Source of the DNA: DATKMK01 sp035541895
GTDB taxonomy: Bacteria; Desulfobacterota; Binatia; HRBIN30; JACQVA1
Length of the DNA stretch: 64,000 bases
Reading direction: 5' to 3'
NCBI GenBank assembly: GCA_035541895.1
Contig: DATKMK010000043.1
Location: 1 to 64,000 of the forward strand
The translations under genes and the position numbers were made by a program. The notes beneath the pieces were generated by a model. That model saw nothing but the letters and a program-made list of their open reading frames with translations. It was not told where the DNA came from and made no database searches. Shown here in pieces: positions 9,316 through 17,310 of the stretch (the stretch's first letter is position 1; each line of letters starts with the position of its first letter).

Positions 9316-10399
9316 GACGGTGCTGCAGGTCGTCACGACCGGCCTCACCAGTGCCACCGCCATCACCAGCGCCGGCGACAGCCGACTGTTCATCACGTTG
9401 CAGAGCGGCCAAGTTATGATTTGGGATGGAACTCAAGTGTTGCCGACGCCATTCTTGGACCTCAGCGGTCTGGTCACGTTCGGCGGCGAGCAGGGCCTGC
9501 TGAGCGTCGCCTTTCATCCCGACTTCGTCCACAACGGGTTTTTCTTCGTGAACTACATCAACACGTCGGGCAACACGGTGATCGCGCGCTACACCGTGTC
9601 GAACAATCCCAACCTCGCCGACGCCGCCAGCGGAGTGATCCTGCTCACGATCACGCAACCGTTTTCGAATCACAACGGCGGACAGCTTCGCTTCGGTCCC
9701 GACGGGTACCTCTACGTCGGCATGGGTGACGGCGGCAGCGGCGGTGATCCGAATTGCTACGCCCAGCGCACCGACACGCTGCTCGGCAAAATACTACGTC
9801 TTGACGTCGATCAGAATGTGAACACTGCGCCGTATTTCGGCATCCCGACAACCAACCCGAACAGGACGTCGGGCGACCCGCTCGACAAGGTGTGGGCACG
9901 CGGGTTGCGCAATCCGTGGAGATTCTCGTTCGACCGCCTCACCGGCGCGCTGTTCATTGCCGACGTCGGTCAGGGCAATTGGGAGGAGATCGATTGGCAA
10001 CCCGTCACGAGTACCGGCGGCGAGAACTACGGCTGGAACAGCATGGAAGGACCCGCGTGCTACAACCACGCCGCCTGCCCCGGGGGAGTTGCCGAGCCGC
10101 CGTGCAACGCTCCCTCCTTCGTTGCGCCGATCCTGTGGTACGACCACTCCGGCGGCAACTGCGCGGTGATCGGCGGCCACGTCTACCGCGGCACGCAACT
10201 TCCCGGACTCTACGGCAGCTATCTGTACGGCGACTTTTGCTCCGGCAAGTTGTGGAGCGCGGCGTTCCTCAATGGTGCGTGGGTCGCGCAACAACTGATC
10301 CCTGCCGTGGGCGGCCTCACCACCTTCGGCGAAGACGCGGCCGGCGAGGTGTATCTCGCCACGCAAGCCGGAACGCTCTACAAAATCGTCAAGAACTAA
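7199..10399 (+). CDS. Secreted protein with three LamG domains and a glucose/sorbosone dehydrogenase-like propeller
   Basis: This is a 1066-residue exported protein. Residues 1-32 are a signal peptide ending A-R-A. LamG modules follow at ~52-247, 251-446 and 509-705; the first two are separated by only a few residues, and a Thr/Pro linker precedes the third. Residues ~706-1066 match the GSDH (soluble PQQ glucose dehydrogenase / Hhip-like) six-bladed propeller: E-Q-G-L-L-S-V-A-F-H-P-D-F, N-H-N-G-G-Q-L-R-F-G-P-D-G, M-G-D-G-G-S-G-G-D-P, G-L-R-N-P-W-R-F-S-F-D and G-E-N-Y-G-W-N. Family members oxidise sugars with PQQ or only bind ligands; which applies here cannot be told. The LamG modules suggest binding to cell-surface or environmental glycans. 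The gene follows the protease gene by 108 bases and may be a duplication-derived partner. Confidence 0.85.
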   Translation: MLARRLTVQQHRWLVTFTVLAAASGAPSGARAIDTPTSIATVTPTPTSSGPVGAWSFDDGAGTNVADNSGSGNNGVAENGMSWGAGRIGGGGVFDGSNDDVRVANSASLNIAGSALSLEAWVKPTAVNSYRVLIHKELQYSLAILNGQLTYADSITWSYATIGSYGSVPAGVWTHVAVTFDGSILRFYVNGVAVGNKIRAGTLTATNNPLCLGAYNCSALALKGTLDEVRVYDRLLSAADVQSHFAAPPVAKWRFEEGSGTVVGDSSGLGNTGTAENGMTWGAGKVGGAGLFDGVNDDVRVINSPTLNITGQALSIEAWVKPSATNSYRVLLHKELQYSLAILNGQLTYADSVTWSYTTIGSYGSVPAGVWTHVAVTFDGSIIRFYVNGVEVGNKMRAGTLTATANPVCLGAYTCSALQLAGALDEVAVYARTVSADEIFAHANSGTPPTPTAVASATVTATQPSATPSVTTATTMTPTITVTRSVTRTTTPTPTSTATSASPTSTAPVGNWRFEENTGAAVNDSSGSGNTGTAENGMTRATGKVGRAGVFDGVDDQVRILNSSSLNISGPALTLEAWVKPTATDSYRVLIHKEMQYSLAIADGQLTYADSITWSFATIGSYGSISAGVWTYVAVTFDGTVLRFYINGAEVGNVAHNGSLSTTGNPLCLAAYNCGGLRLAGSLDEVAVYRRALSAAEIQAHYAGPSTVLQVVTTGLTSATAITSAGDSRLFITLQSGQVMIWDGTQVLPTPFLDLSGLVTFGGEQGLLSVAFHPDFVHNGFFFVNYINTSGNTVIARYTVSNNPNLADAASGVILLTITQPFSNHNGGQLRFGPDGYLYVGMGDGGSGGDPNCYAQRTDTLLGKILRLDVDQNVNTAPYFGIPTTNPNRTSGDPLDKVWARGLRNPWRFSFDRLTGALFIADVGQGNWEEIDWQPVTSTGGENYGWNSMEGPACYNHAACPGGVAEPPCNAPSFVAPILWYDHSGGNCAVIGGHVYRGTQLPGLYGSYLYGDFCSGKLWSAAFLNGAWVAQQLIPAVGGLTTFGEDAAGEVYLATQAGTLYKIVKN

Positions 10400-10480
10400 C
10401 GGCTTTGCTGATTGCATATCGCCGATCGCTGATAGCTCGGACCCATCGGCGACGCGCAGTCGCGAGCGACCCGTCACGCA

Positions 10481-10972
10481 CTAATGTGGTGTCGTCTCGC
10501 TCGGACTGTCGTAGCCGTGGCAGCACGCCCAACCATATGCCCACCGCCAGGGAAATGGCTGCCACGGGGTGCCGCCGACGCGAACACCCAGGTACATCAT
10601 CCGACCAAGGGTTGCGCCGTGGTCGCGCGCCACGCAGTCGCGCAGGCCGGCATCCGCGCGCTCGCGGTCGTCGGCGCTCCCGCCGCACCAGTAGGCGATG
10701 TCGTGCTCGACGCAGCACTGCACCCAGCCATCGTCGGGCCAAAACGAGCACCCGTCGGTCGTAAACGGATGCGGCGGCGTGCGACCGTGCGACTGCGCGC
10801 AGTAGTTGTGCGCGCGTTGTTCGAGCGCCGCGGCCGCGTCGTGATCAGTGCGGTACGGCTGCAACTTGTGCGCAATCGGCGTGCAGCCTGTCGCGAACAG
10901 TACGAGCGTGTAGACAACCGCATGACGCCCCCGGGTGATTTGTCGCGTCGTCATCACTCTCGCCGAGACCAT
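10481..10972 (-). CDS. Small lipoprotein with a phospholipase A2-like active-site motif
   Basis: This 163-residue protein has an N-terminal hydrophobic segment ending in a lipobox-like F-A-T-G-C, so it is probably an outer-membrane or periplasmic lipoprotein. The central sequence C-C-V-E-H-D-I-A-Y-W-C-G-G resembles the phospholipase A2 core (CCxxHDxxY), keeping the His-Asp dyad and paired Cys. A second Cys pair is near the C terminus. The PLA2 calcium loop is not obvious; G-C-S-F-W-P-D-D-G precedes the motif. A second in-frame ATG at 10954 is equally plausible as start. It lies 9 bases downstream of the DUF4410 lipoprotein gene on the same strand, so the two are probably co-transcribed. Enzymatic activity is an inference from the motif. 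Confidence 0.6.
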   Translation of the reverse strand: MVSARVMTTRQITRGRHAVVYTLVLFATGCTPIAHKLQPYRTDHDAAAALEQRAHNYCAQSHGRTPPHPFTTDGCSFWPDDGWVQCCVEHDIAYWCGGSADDRERADAGLRDCVARDHGATLGRMMYLGVRVGGTPWQPFPWRWAYGWACCHGYDSPSETTPH

Positions 10973-10981
10973 CGAGCCGCC

Positions 10982-11734
10982 CTACTCCGCCAGCTTCGCA
11001 TCACGAACCTGGTCGGCTCGGATCCATCCTTGCCTGAAGAAGAACTCCGAGAGATATGCGACCGCCTGATCGGCCGTGCGGCCCGCCGCCGCCTCGACCG
11101 TCGAGCGATAGGTCCGGACGCCGCTCACGCCCGCGTTCGCCACCGCCATCCCGGCGGTGACACCGCCTTGCGCCGCGGCGCCGGCGCCCATCGTCACCGC
11201 CGCCCCCGGCATCGTGCCGCTGTCGGCATGCGTCGAGAACTCGAGCACGCTGCGGTACGAGCCCAGAGCATAGGCGGTTGCCTTCACCTTCGTTTCGACC
11301 ACCGACTGTCCGGCGCCGAAGCCGATCACGAGCCGGCGCAGTCGGTTGCCTTCATCGATGTTGAGGAACGCGCCGTTGATGATCAGCGAATTGTCCGGCA
11401 CGGGAGTGCTGCGGCGTGCCCGCTCGGCGGGAAGATCGAGCGCTCTGATGCCGGCCACGAGGTCCTCGGCAAGCCGATCGGCAACCTGAAAGCCGATTTC
11501 CCGCTCGCGTTCGCTCTGAGTAGCCGTGTCGTTGGCGTTGGCCAGCTCTTGAATGGGTCCGCGGTTCTCCTGCACCTGTTGCGCGGTCACCGCAAAGTCG
11601 TACACCAGAATGCGCTGTGGCCGTTGCAACGCCGCTTCGGGGCGCTCGTAGAGCGGCTTCACCGTGGTCTTCGCGCACGCCGACAGGCCGAGAATCGCGG
11701 CCACCGTCGCGCAGGCTCGCGTCGCTTGGATCAT
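10982..11734 (-). CDS. DUF4410-like lipoprotein
   Basis: This 250-residue protein has a signal sequence ending in the lipobox L-S-A-C at about residue 20. The body begins with R-I-L-V-Y-D-F-A-V and continues with alternating strands and Ala/Gly-rich segments (G-A-G-A-A-A-Q-G-G-V-T-A-G), which is the look of DUF4410 lipoproteins of unknown function. The ATG at 11734 is preferred over an upstream TTG because GAGGGA precedes it at suitable spacing. It is the first gene of a likely two-gene unit with the PLA2-like lipoprotein. Confidence 0.65.
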   Translation of the reverse strand: MIQATRACATVAAILGLSACAKTTVKPLYERPEAALQRPQRILVYDFAVTAQQVQENRGPIQELANANDTATQSEREREIGFQVADRLAEDLVAGIRALDLPAERARRSTPVPDNSLIINGAFLNIDEGNRLRRLVIGFGAGQSVVETKVKATAYALGSYRSVLEFSTHADSGTMPGAAVTMGAGAAAQGGVTAGMAVANAGVSGVRTYRSTVEAAAGRTADQAVAYLSEFFFRQGWIRADQVRDAKLAE

Positions 11735-11772
11735 ATGGGGGTCCCTCAACTCACTCGCCGTCGACTAGCAGC

Positions 11773-13248
11773 TTACGGTTCTTCGTTGAAGTCGAGTTCC
11801 TGATTTGGCAGGGCCGGCGGCTGCTTCAGTCTCGCGCGCAAGGCTTGGAACTCGGTGAGCAGAAGCGGCGACTTCGCCATCACGCCCGCCAGGTCGTTGG
11901 CGCGCTTCTGCAGGGCCGCCACAATCTCGGGATTGTCGGCGGCTAGGTTGTTCTTCTCGGAGGGATCCTGCGCGATGTTGTAGAGTTCGACGACCGCCGG
12001 CAAGGGCGTGCGCCAAATCAGCTTCCAGTCGCCGTCGCGGATACCGGCACGGAACAGCTCGACGTTGTAAACGATCTCGCTGCGCGGTGACGGGTGCCCG
12101 CCGCCGATCGTCGGCCACATGTCCATGCCGTCGAGCGGCTTGCTTTTCGCCGTCGACCCGCCGGCCAACGTCACGAGCGTCGGGTACATGTCGACGACGT
12201 GCATCATTCCGTCGACCGTGCTGCCGGCCTTGACGTGGCCGGGCCAATTGACGAACGCCGGCACCCGGGTGCCGCCTTCGTAGAGCGTGCCCTTGCCCTC
12301 ACGATAGGGACCGTTGTCGCACGGGATCATCGCCTTCGACATGTCCTGTTCGCCGGTGAACATGGCATTGCGCGTGCCGCCGTTGTCGCTTTGAAAGATG
12401 ATGACGGTGTTATCGCGCATCTGCTTCCGATCGAGCGCGGCGATGACGCGGGCGATCTGATCGTCCATCGCCGTGATGCTGCCGGCATAGGCGCGGCGAT
12501 TGGGATCGTCGATGCCTTTGTACCGATCGAGATACTCCTGCGGCGCCTGGTAGGGCGTGTGCGGCGCGTTGAAGGCGAGGTAGAGATAGAGTGGGACGGC
12601 GGGATCGTGCCCCTCGATCAGCTTGACCGCGGCGGTACCGAGCAGCGTGGTGGAGTATCCCTTCTCTTTGAGCGGCTTGTTGTTGCGATACCAATCCACG
12701 ACGCCGTGCTGTTCGTGGGTGAAGTAGTCGATCTCACCGATCAGCGGACCGTATTGATAGTCGAACCCCCGTTGTCGAGGCCAATACTTCCGGTCGCCGT
12801 GGCCGAGGTGCCACTTGCCGACGATCGCGGTCTGATAACCGGCGTCCTTGAGCGCCTGCGGCAGCAGCCACTCGTCGGTCGGCAGGCCGTAGGTGTGCGC
12901 CGAAGGAATGACCAGGGTTTGCAGGCCGTAGCGGAACGGATACCGCCCGGTCATCAGCGCCGCCCGCGTCGGTGTACACATCGGTTGGGCGTAGAACTGT
13001 TCGAGACGGGTGCCCGCGGCGGCGAGTTGATCGATCGTCGGGGTTTTGATGTCCGAGCCGTGGAAACCGACATCCTTCCAGCCCAAGTCGTCGGCGACGA
13101 TGTAGACGATGTTCGGCCTCTTCCCAGCTCCGAGCGCGGCGGATTCCTGTGCGTGCACGGGGTTCACGACCGCGCACAGGTTCGCCATCGCTGCGGCCGC
13201 GATGATCCATGTGCCGAGCCGTCTCAGGTTGGTTGTCTCGTGACTCAC
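11773..13248 (-). CDS. Secreted arylsulfatase (type I sulfatase)
   Basis: This 491-residue enzyme hydrolyses sulfate esters. A signal peptide ends at V-H-A-Q near residue 34. N-I-V-Y-I-V-A-D-D-L-G-W supplies the Ca-binding Asp pair (53, 54), and C-T-P-T-R at 91-95 is the CxPxR motif whose Cys is converted to formylglycine. L-M-T-G-R-Y follows as expected. Later K-W-H-L-G-H and F-Q-S-D-N-G-G complete the sulfatase signature. The GTG at 13248 is favoured because AGGAGG sits seven bases upstream; the GTG at 13254 is too close to that site. It lies 33 bases downstream of the epoxide-hydrolase-like gene, suggesting one operon. The formylglycine-generating enzyme is not in the window. Confidence 0.9.
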   Translation of the reverse strand: MSHETTNLRRLGTWIIAAAAMANLCAVVNPVHAQESAALGAGKRPNIVYIVADDLGWKDVGFHGSDIKTPTIDQLAAAGTRLEQFYAQPMCTPTRAALMTGRYPFRYGLQTLVIPSAHTYGLPTDEWLLPQALKDAGYQTAIVGKWHLGHGDRKYWPRQRGFDYQYGPLIGEIDYFTHEQHGVVDWYRNNKPLKEKGYSTTLLGTAAVKLIEGHDPAVPLYLYLAFNAPHTPYQAPQEYLDRYKGIDDPNRRAYAGSITAMDDQIARVIAALDRKQMRDNTVIIFQSDNGGTRNAMFTGEQDMSKAMIPCDNGPYREGKGTLYEGGTRVPAFVNWPGHVKAGSTVDGMMHVVDMYPTLVTLAGGSTAKSKPLDGMDMWPTIGGGHPSPRSEIVYNVELFRAGIRDGDWKLIWRTPLPAVVELYNIAQDPSEKNNLAADNPEIVAALQKRANDLAGVMAKSPLLLTEFQALRARLKQPPALPNQELDFNEEP

Positions 13249-13281
13249 GTTCACTCCTCCTCTTTCGTTGTCTTGATGAAG

Positions 13282-14433
13282 TCACCCGCGTAGCGGGCGG
13301 AAGAACGCGCGGATGTCCTCGACCAGCGCGTGCGGCTCTTCCATCGCAGCGAAGTGTCCCCCCGAGGAAAATTCGGTCCAACGCTGAACGTTGTACACCT
13401 TCTCTGCCCAGGCGCGCGGCGGCTTGAACAGCTCGCGCGGAAAGATCGCGCAGCCGGTGGGCACCTCGATGCGAATACCGCGCGGCGGAAACAAGCCGGA
13501 GCGGCGCGCCTCGCAGTACAGCCGTGCCGACGAGGTCGCGGTCTCGGTCAGCCAGTAGAGCGTAATGTTGGCGAGCATCTCGTCTTTGCTGAGCCGGCTT
13601 TCGACGTTGCCGTTGCAATCCGTCCACGTGCGAAACTTCTCCACGATCCACGCCGCCAGTCCCGCGGGTGAATCGTTGAGCGCGTAGCCGAGCGTCTGCG
13701 GCTTGGTACCCTGGATACCCTGATAGCCCGTCTCTTCCTGCATGAAGCGCTGCATTTCCATCAGCCGGACCAATTCAGCTTCGCTGAGGCCGGCGGCGGG
13801 ATTGGACTCGTCGGGCGGGAACGCAACCACCATGTTGAGATGGATGCCGATGAGCCGCTGCGCGTGCTGTGATCCCAACAGCGTGGTGATGATCGCCCCC
13901 CAATCACCGCCTTGGGCGCCGAAGCGTGGGTAACCGAGCTGCTGCATGAGCGCGGCGAACACGTCGGCCATTTTGCCCGGATGCATCCCGGGTGTCCGTG
14001 CATGATCAGAGAACCCGTAGCCCGGCAATGACGGGGCCACGACGTCGAACGCGTCAGCAGGGTCGCCGCCGTGGCGCGCGGGGTCGCTAAGCGGGCCCAG
14101 GATTTTCATGAACTCGAGCACCGAGCCCGGCCAGCCGTGACTGATCAGCAGCGGCAGCGGCTTCGGCCCGACGCCGCGCGCGTGAATGAAATGAATCCCG
14201 AGCCCGTCGACGTTGGCGCGAAAGTGATGCCATTGATTGAGCGCGCGTTCCGCAACCCGCCAATCGAAGCGCGCGCGCCAGTACTCGACCAGTTCTCTCA
14301 GATAGGCGAGGTCGGTGCCGTAGCTCCAGTCGGCGTCATTCAGTTCATCCGGAAAGCGAGTCCGCGCCAAACGTTGCTTGAGATCGTCGAGAACGTGCTC
14401 CGAGATATTGATGCGAAACGGTTCGATCGCCAC
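13282..14433 (-). CDS. Epoxide-hydrolase-like alpha/beta hydrolase with EHN domain
   Basis: This 383-residue protein has an N-terminal epoxide hydrolase (EHN) domain in residues 1-110, with L-A-R-T-R-F-P and W-x-Y-G-T-D motifs, and then an alpha/beta hydrolase fold. HGWPGS at 99-104 is the oxyanion-hole motif. G-G-D-W-G places the nucleophile Asp at 177, and S-G-G-H-F near the C terminus supplies the catalytic His. The family opens epoxides to diols, as in microsomal or juvenile-hormone epoxide hydrolase. The start is a GTG preceded by GGAGGT at five bases. The neighbouring sulfatase lies downstream on the same strand. The natural substrate is not evident. Confidence 0.87.
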   Translation of the reverse strand: MAIEPFRINISEHVLDDLKQRLARTRFPDELNDADWSYGTDLAYLRELVEYWRARFDWRVAERALNQWHHFRANVDGLGIHFIHARGVGPKPLPLLISHGWPGSVLEFMKILGPLSDPARHGGDPADAFDVVAPSLPGYGFSDHARTPGMHPGKMADVFAALMQQLGYPRFGAQGGDWGAIITTLLGSQHAQRLIGIHLNMVVAFPPDESNPAAGLSEAELVRLMEMQRFMQEETGYQGIQGTKPQTLGYALNDSPAGLAAWIVEKFRTWTDCNGNVESRLSKDEMLANITLYWLTETATSSARLYCEARRSGLFPPRGIRIEVPTGCAIFPRELFKPPRAWAEKVYNVQRWTEFSSGGHFAAMEEPHALVEDIRAFFRPLRG

Positions 14434-14510
14434 GACTCACCTCCGAATCGGACCGACCTCTTAACACAGCGGCCGGCCAATGTGCACAACCGACTTGGGT
14501 CGTTCCCCTG

Positions 14511-14526
14511 TTGCCACGTCTGGCAA
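14511..14526. promoter_or_regulatory. Operator-like inverted repeat TTGCCA-N4-TGGCAA
   Basis: This is a perfect 6-bp inverted repeat with a 4-base spacer, 78 bases upstream of the epoxide-hydrolase-like start. It sits inside CCCCTGTTGCCA, which recurs at 48398-48409 upstream of an acyl-CoA dehydrogenase in the same orientation relative to the gene. Candidate operator for an unidentified regulator. Confidence 0.35.
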
Positions 14527-14729
14527 TGCGGAGAGTCAGAGACGCCCATCGACATTCTCCGAACCGCAGGAACGAGCGGCGATCAACTCACAGAGCCCAG
14601 AGGCCGTCACTCGCGATTGCCCGCCCACCATTGGCAGCGCAGCCCGATGCCGTCGGTCGGCAGCGATCGCGTGAGGCCGACTCGGAAGGCAGCGGCCTAT
14701 TGCCGAGCGCAGCGAAAGCGAAAGGGAGT

Positions 14730-14762
14730 CCGAGGGAAAGCGGCGTTTGAGCTTTCCCTCGG
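14730..14762. terminator. Perfect 12-bp hairpin in the intergenic region
   Basis: CCGAGGGAAAGC pairs exactly with GCTTTCCCTCGG around a 9-base loop. There is no T-run, and it lies ~100 bases upstream of a gene start rather than after a stop codon. It may be an intergenic repeat unit or part of a small RNA rather than a true terminator. Confidence 0.35.
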
Positions 14763-14868
14763 TGGACGCCGGGCGAAGCCCGCAGACAGCGATTCGCATC
14801 AGATGCGACCGCTGGAGTCGAGGAGCATCCCTGGCCACCTCTTTCGCCGATGTGTTACTGCAGCGCGC

Positions 14869-15957
14869 ATGGATCAGGTACGCATCGGCCTCATCGGTGC
14901 CGGGCTCATCGGCGCGGCGCACTCGACGACTTTGAAGGCGATCGCGGAGCAGTTCGACGGCAGACTCGAACTGGCGGCGGTGGCCGATCCGGTAGCGACA
15001 CAACGCGAGCAATTCTGCGAACGCTACGGCTACCGCCACGCGTTTGCGAGCGCGGACGAATTGCTGCGCAGCCACGTGAACGCCGTGTTCATTTGCACGC
15101 CGACGAAGTTCCACGCTGACCTGGTGCGCGCGGCGACCGACCGCAAGCTCCACATCTTTTGCGAAAAGCCGCTGGCGATGACCTACGCCGAGGCCGTGTC
15201 GATGCGCGACGCGGCGCAGCGCGCGGGGGTTATCACGCAGATCGGACTGGTGCTGCGCTTCTCGGCGATCTACCGCGTGATGCAGGCGCAACTCGCGCAG
15301 CCTGAGATGGGCGCGCCGATGGCCGTGCTCTTCCGCGATGATCAGTGCTTTCCGATCCGCGGCGGGCACAACACGACGTGGCGCAAGGACCGCGCGCTCA
15401 CCGCCGGCGGCACGCTCGTCGAACACGGCGTGCACGACCTCGATCTGGCAACCGTGTTGTTCGGTCCGATCGCGCGCCTGCGCGCTTGGCAGCAGAATCG
15501 CGCCGGACATCCGGGAGTCGAAGACTACATGGCGATCGAGCTGGAGTTCGTCTCCGGATTGCGCGCGCAGTTGGTCAACCTGTGGCACAACATGCTCGAG
15601 CGCAATTCGAATCGGCGGCTCGAAATCTTCTGCGAGCGTGGGTTTCTCGCCAGCGACCATGACATGCTCGGCGACATCATTCTCCAAGTCGGCGACGGTG
15701 CCGAGGGCCGCATCACTCCTGACGAAGTCTTGCAACGCTTCGAAGCGCTGCTCGATCGCCGCGACCAGCGTTTCCGCGTGTGGTACGGCATTCCGTACTT
15801 GCTGCAGGACCTGTCGTTCATCGAAGCGTTGCTCGCCGACCGGCCGGCGACGCCGGATCTCGCTGTCGGCGTCGAGGCGCAACGGCTGGCCGCCGCCGTC
15901 TACCATGCGGCGCAGACGGGAGAGGAAGTCCAGGTACCCCGGTGGGTTCCGGAGTAG
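14869..15957 (+). CDS. Gfo/Idh/MocA family NAD(P)-dependent oxidoreductase
   Basis: This 362-residue sugar- or inositol-type dehydrogenase opens with the Rossmann motif G-A-G-L-I-G-A-A-H. The family signature E-K-P-L-A with its catalytic Lys is in C-E-K-P-L-A-M-T near residue 105. H-G-V-H-D-L-D-L-A around residue 190 carries the conserved D-x-x-x-H-type active-site region of the C-terminal domain. Relatives oxidise or reduce hydroxyls of sugars and cyclitols with NAD(P). The start matches the N-terminal strand (M-D-Q-V-R-I-G-L-I-G). The HTTM gene downstream overlaps its 3' end by 16 bases, and the glycosyltransferase follows, suggesting a three-gene unit for making or modifying a glycan or glycolipid. 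Confidence 0.85.
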   Translation: MDQVRIGLIGAGLIGAAHSTTLKAIAEQFDGRLELAAVADPVATQREQFCERYGYRHAFASADELLRSHVNAVFICTPTKFHADLVRAATDRKLHIFCEKPLAMTYAEAVSMRDAAQRAGVITQIGLVLRFSAIYRVMQAQLAQPEMGAPMAVLFRDDQCFPIRGGHNTTWRKDRALTAGGTLVEHGVHDLDLATVLFGPIARLRAWQQNRAGHPGVEDYMAIELEFVSGLRAQLVNLWHNMLERNSNRRLEIFCERGFLASDHDMLGDIILQVGDGAEGRITPDEVLQRFEALLDRRDQRFRVWYGIPYLLQDLSFIEALLADRPATPDLAVGVEAQRLAAAVYHAAQTGEEVQVPRWVPE

Positions 15958-17303
15958 CCCCGTCACGATCGCTAGGCGCTTGGTTGCGCGACGGGCTTCG
16001 CAGGTTCTTCGGCGCAGACGGACCAGCGATCAATCTCGCGATCTTCCGACTTGCCGTCTTTGGCTGGTTGCTGCACGTCATCCTCCACTACCATCGGAGC
16101 TTTGCAGCGCTCGTTTCCGTTCCGGTCGAGTTACGAGTTGCGCCGCCGGGGTACGGGTTGCTGCTCGCCCACATTCCGATCGATCTGCCTCATGTGATCG
16201 TCATTCGCCGGGTGGCAATCGTGTTCGCTTCGCTCGCATTCGTTGGGTTGTTCACTCGCACGTCGGCGTTCATCACGTCGTGCTGCGCGCTCTATTTGCT
16301 CGGAATCGAGGAACTGTTCGGCAAGATCTACCATCAGTATCAGCATCTCGTGTGGTTCGCGCTTTTGCTCGCAGCCTCACCGTCGGGAGACGCGCTGTCG
16401 ATCGATGCGGTGTGGACTCGCTGGCGCTGCGCGGCGCGCGGCGAGTCGACGGCGACTGCCTCTGCCGTCGGCTACGCGCTGCCGCTGCGGTTCGTTTGGC
16501 TGTTGCTCGGGGTGATCTATTTCTTTCCTGGGCTGGCGAAATTACGGGCGGGGCCAGAGTGGATTCTGAGCGACCATCTCACCTACCTGATGTATTGGTA
16601 CTGGTCGAAGAAGCACTTCGTGCCGTGGCTCCGGATCGATCACTACCCAGTGCTCTGCCATGCGGCGGCGCTGGCGACGATTGTGTTCGAGATCAGCTTC
16701 ATCGTTTGCGTGTTCAGTCGACGTCTGCGGCCGTTGCTAGTCGCCGGCGGAATCGTCTTTCACTGGATGACGGCGAAGTACCTGGGGCTCGTCTTTTGGA
16801 GCCTGGGGGTGTGTTACGCCGCGCTCGTCGATTGGGATGCGCTGATTCGTCGCCTCGGCGTCACGCGCGCGAATTCGGCGAGTGTGCATCGAGGACCGCC
16901 ACGCGCGGTCATGGTCGTGGGCGGCGGACTAGTGATCGCGAATATCTTCTGCGGGGTCTTCAACATCGACTCGTGGCCGTTCTGCGTTTATCCGGAATTT
17001 GCGGACATTGTCCGCAATCCGACGCGAAGATCATTGGAAGTGGCGACACGCGGGGCGGACGGACGGTTACAATCGATGAGCGCCGGCATTCCTGAGGGTG
17101 TCGAGAATCGCATTGTCGCAGCGACTGATCGCACGGAGCGCGCGCGCCTTCTTGGCGGAGTGCGAACGCTCATCCGGCGGCGGGCCACACTCGCACCGGG
17201 CGAGTCCGTTCTCGTGTTCGATGTCGAACGTTCGACGCTCCCCGAACACCGCGCCCGTGATCCGTTGCGGCGCGAATTGGTGTTAGAAGTTCCCGCCGAG
17301 TGA
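15942..17303 (+). CDS. HTTM-domain membrane protein (vitamin K gamma-carboxylase-like)
   Basis: This ~453-residue polytopic membrane protein resembles the HTTM family, related to the membrane domain of vitamin K-dependent gamma-carboxylase. Recognisable features are the first helix region (N-L-A-I-F-R-L-A-V-F), a helix with G-I-E-E-L-F-G-K-I-Y, H-Q-Y-Q-H-L-V-W-F, the A-A-S-P-S-G-D-A-L-S loop, and later helices before a C-terminal soluble tail of ~100 residues. I assume a GTG start at 15942 that overlaps the oxidoreductase gene; AGAGGAAG lies 13 bases upstream. Functions of bacterial HTTM proteins are largely unknown. The flanking dehydrogenase and glycosyltransferase suggest envelope or glycan work. 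Confidence 0.7.
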   Translation: MGSGVAPSRSLGAWLRDGLRRFFGADGPAINLAIFRLAVFGWLLHVILHYHRSFAALVSVPVELRVAPPGYGLLLAHIPIDLPHVIVIRRVAIVFASLAFVGLFTRTSAFITSCCALYLLGIEELFGKIYHQYQHLVWFALLLAASPSGDALSIDAVWTRWRCAARGESTATASAVGYALPLRFVWLLLGVIYFFPGLAKLRAGPEWILSDHLTYLMYWYWSKKHFVPWLRIDHYPVLCHAAALATIVFEISFIVCVFSRRLRPLLVAGGIVFHWMTAKYLGLVFWSLGVCYAALVDWDALIRRLGVTRANSASVHRGPPRAVMVVGGGLVIANIFCGVFNIDSWPFCVYPEFADIVRNPTRRSLEVATRGADGRLQSMSAGIPEGVENRIVAATDRTERARLLGGVRTLIRRRATLAPGESVLVFDVERSTLPEHRARDPLRRELVLEVPAE

Positions 17304-17310
17304 CAGTGAC

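Larger units (their letters stand above)
14434..14868. other. 435-base gene-free region with strong hairpins
   Basis: I see no convincing gene on either strand between the epoxide-hydrolase-like gene and the Gfo/Idh gene. The region holds the inverted repeat at 14511-14526, the 12-bp hairpin at 14730-14762, and a small GGGC-GAA-GCCC hairpin just after it. The divergent gene on the right (14869) has no visible Shine-Dalgarno. Confidence 0.6.

Noticed and set aside
16999..17017. Inverted repeat TTGCGGAC-ATT-GTCCGCAA
   Set aside because: An 8-bp perfect inverted repeat, but inside the HTTM coding sequence and far from any start; most likely coincidental codon use.
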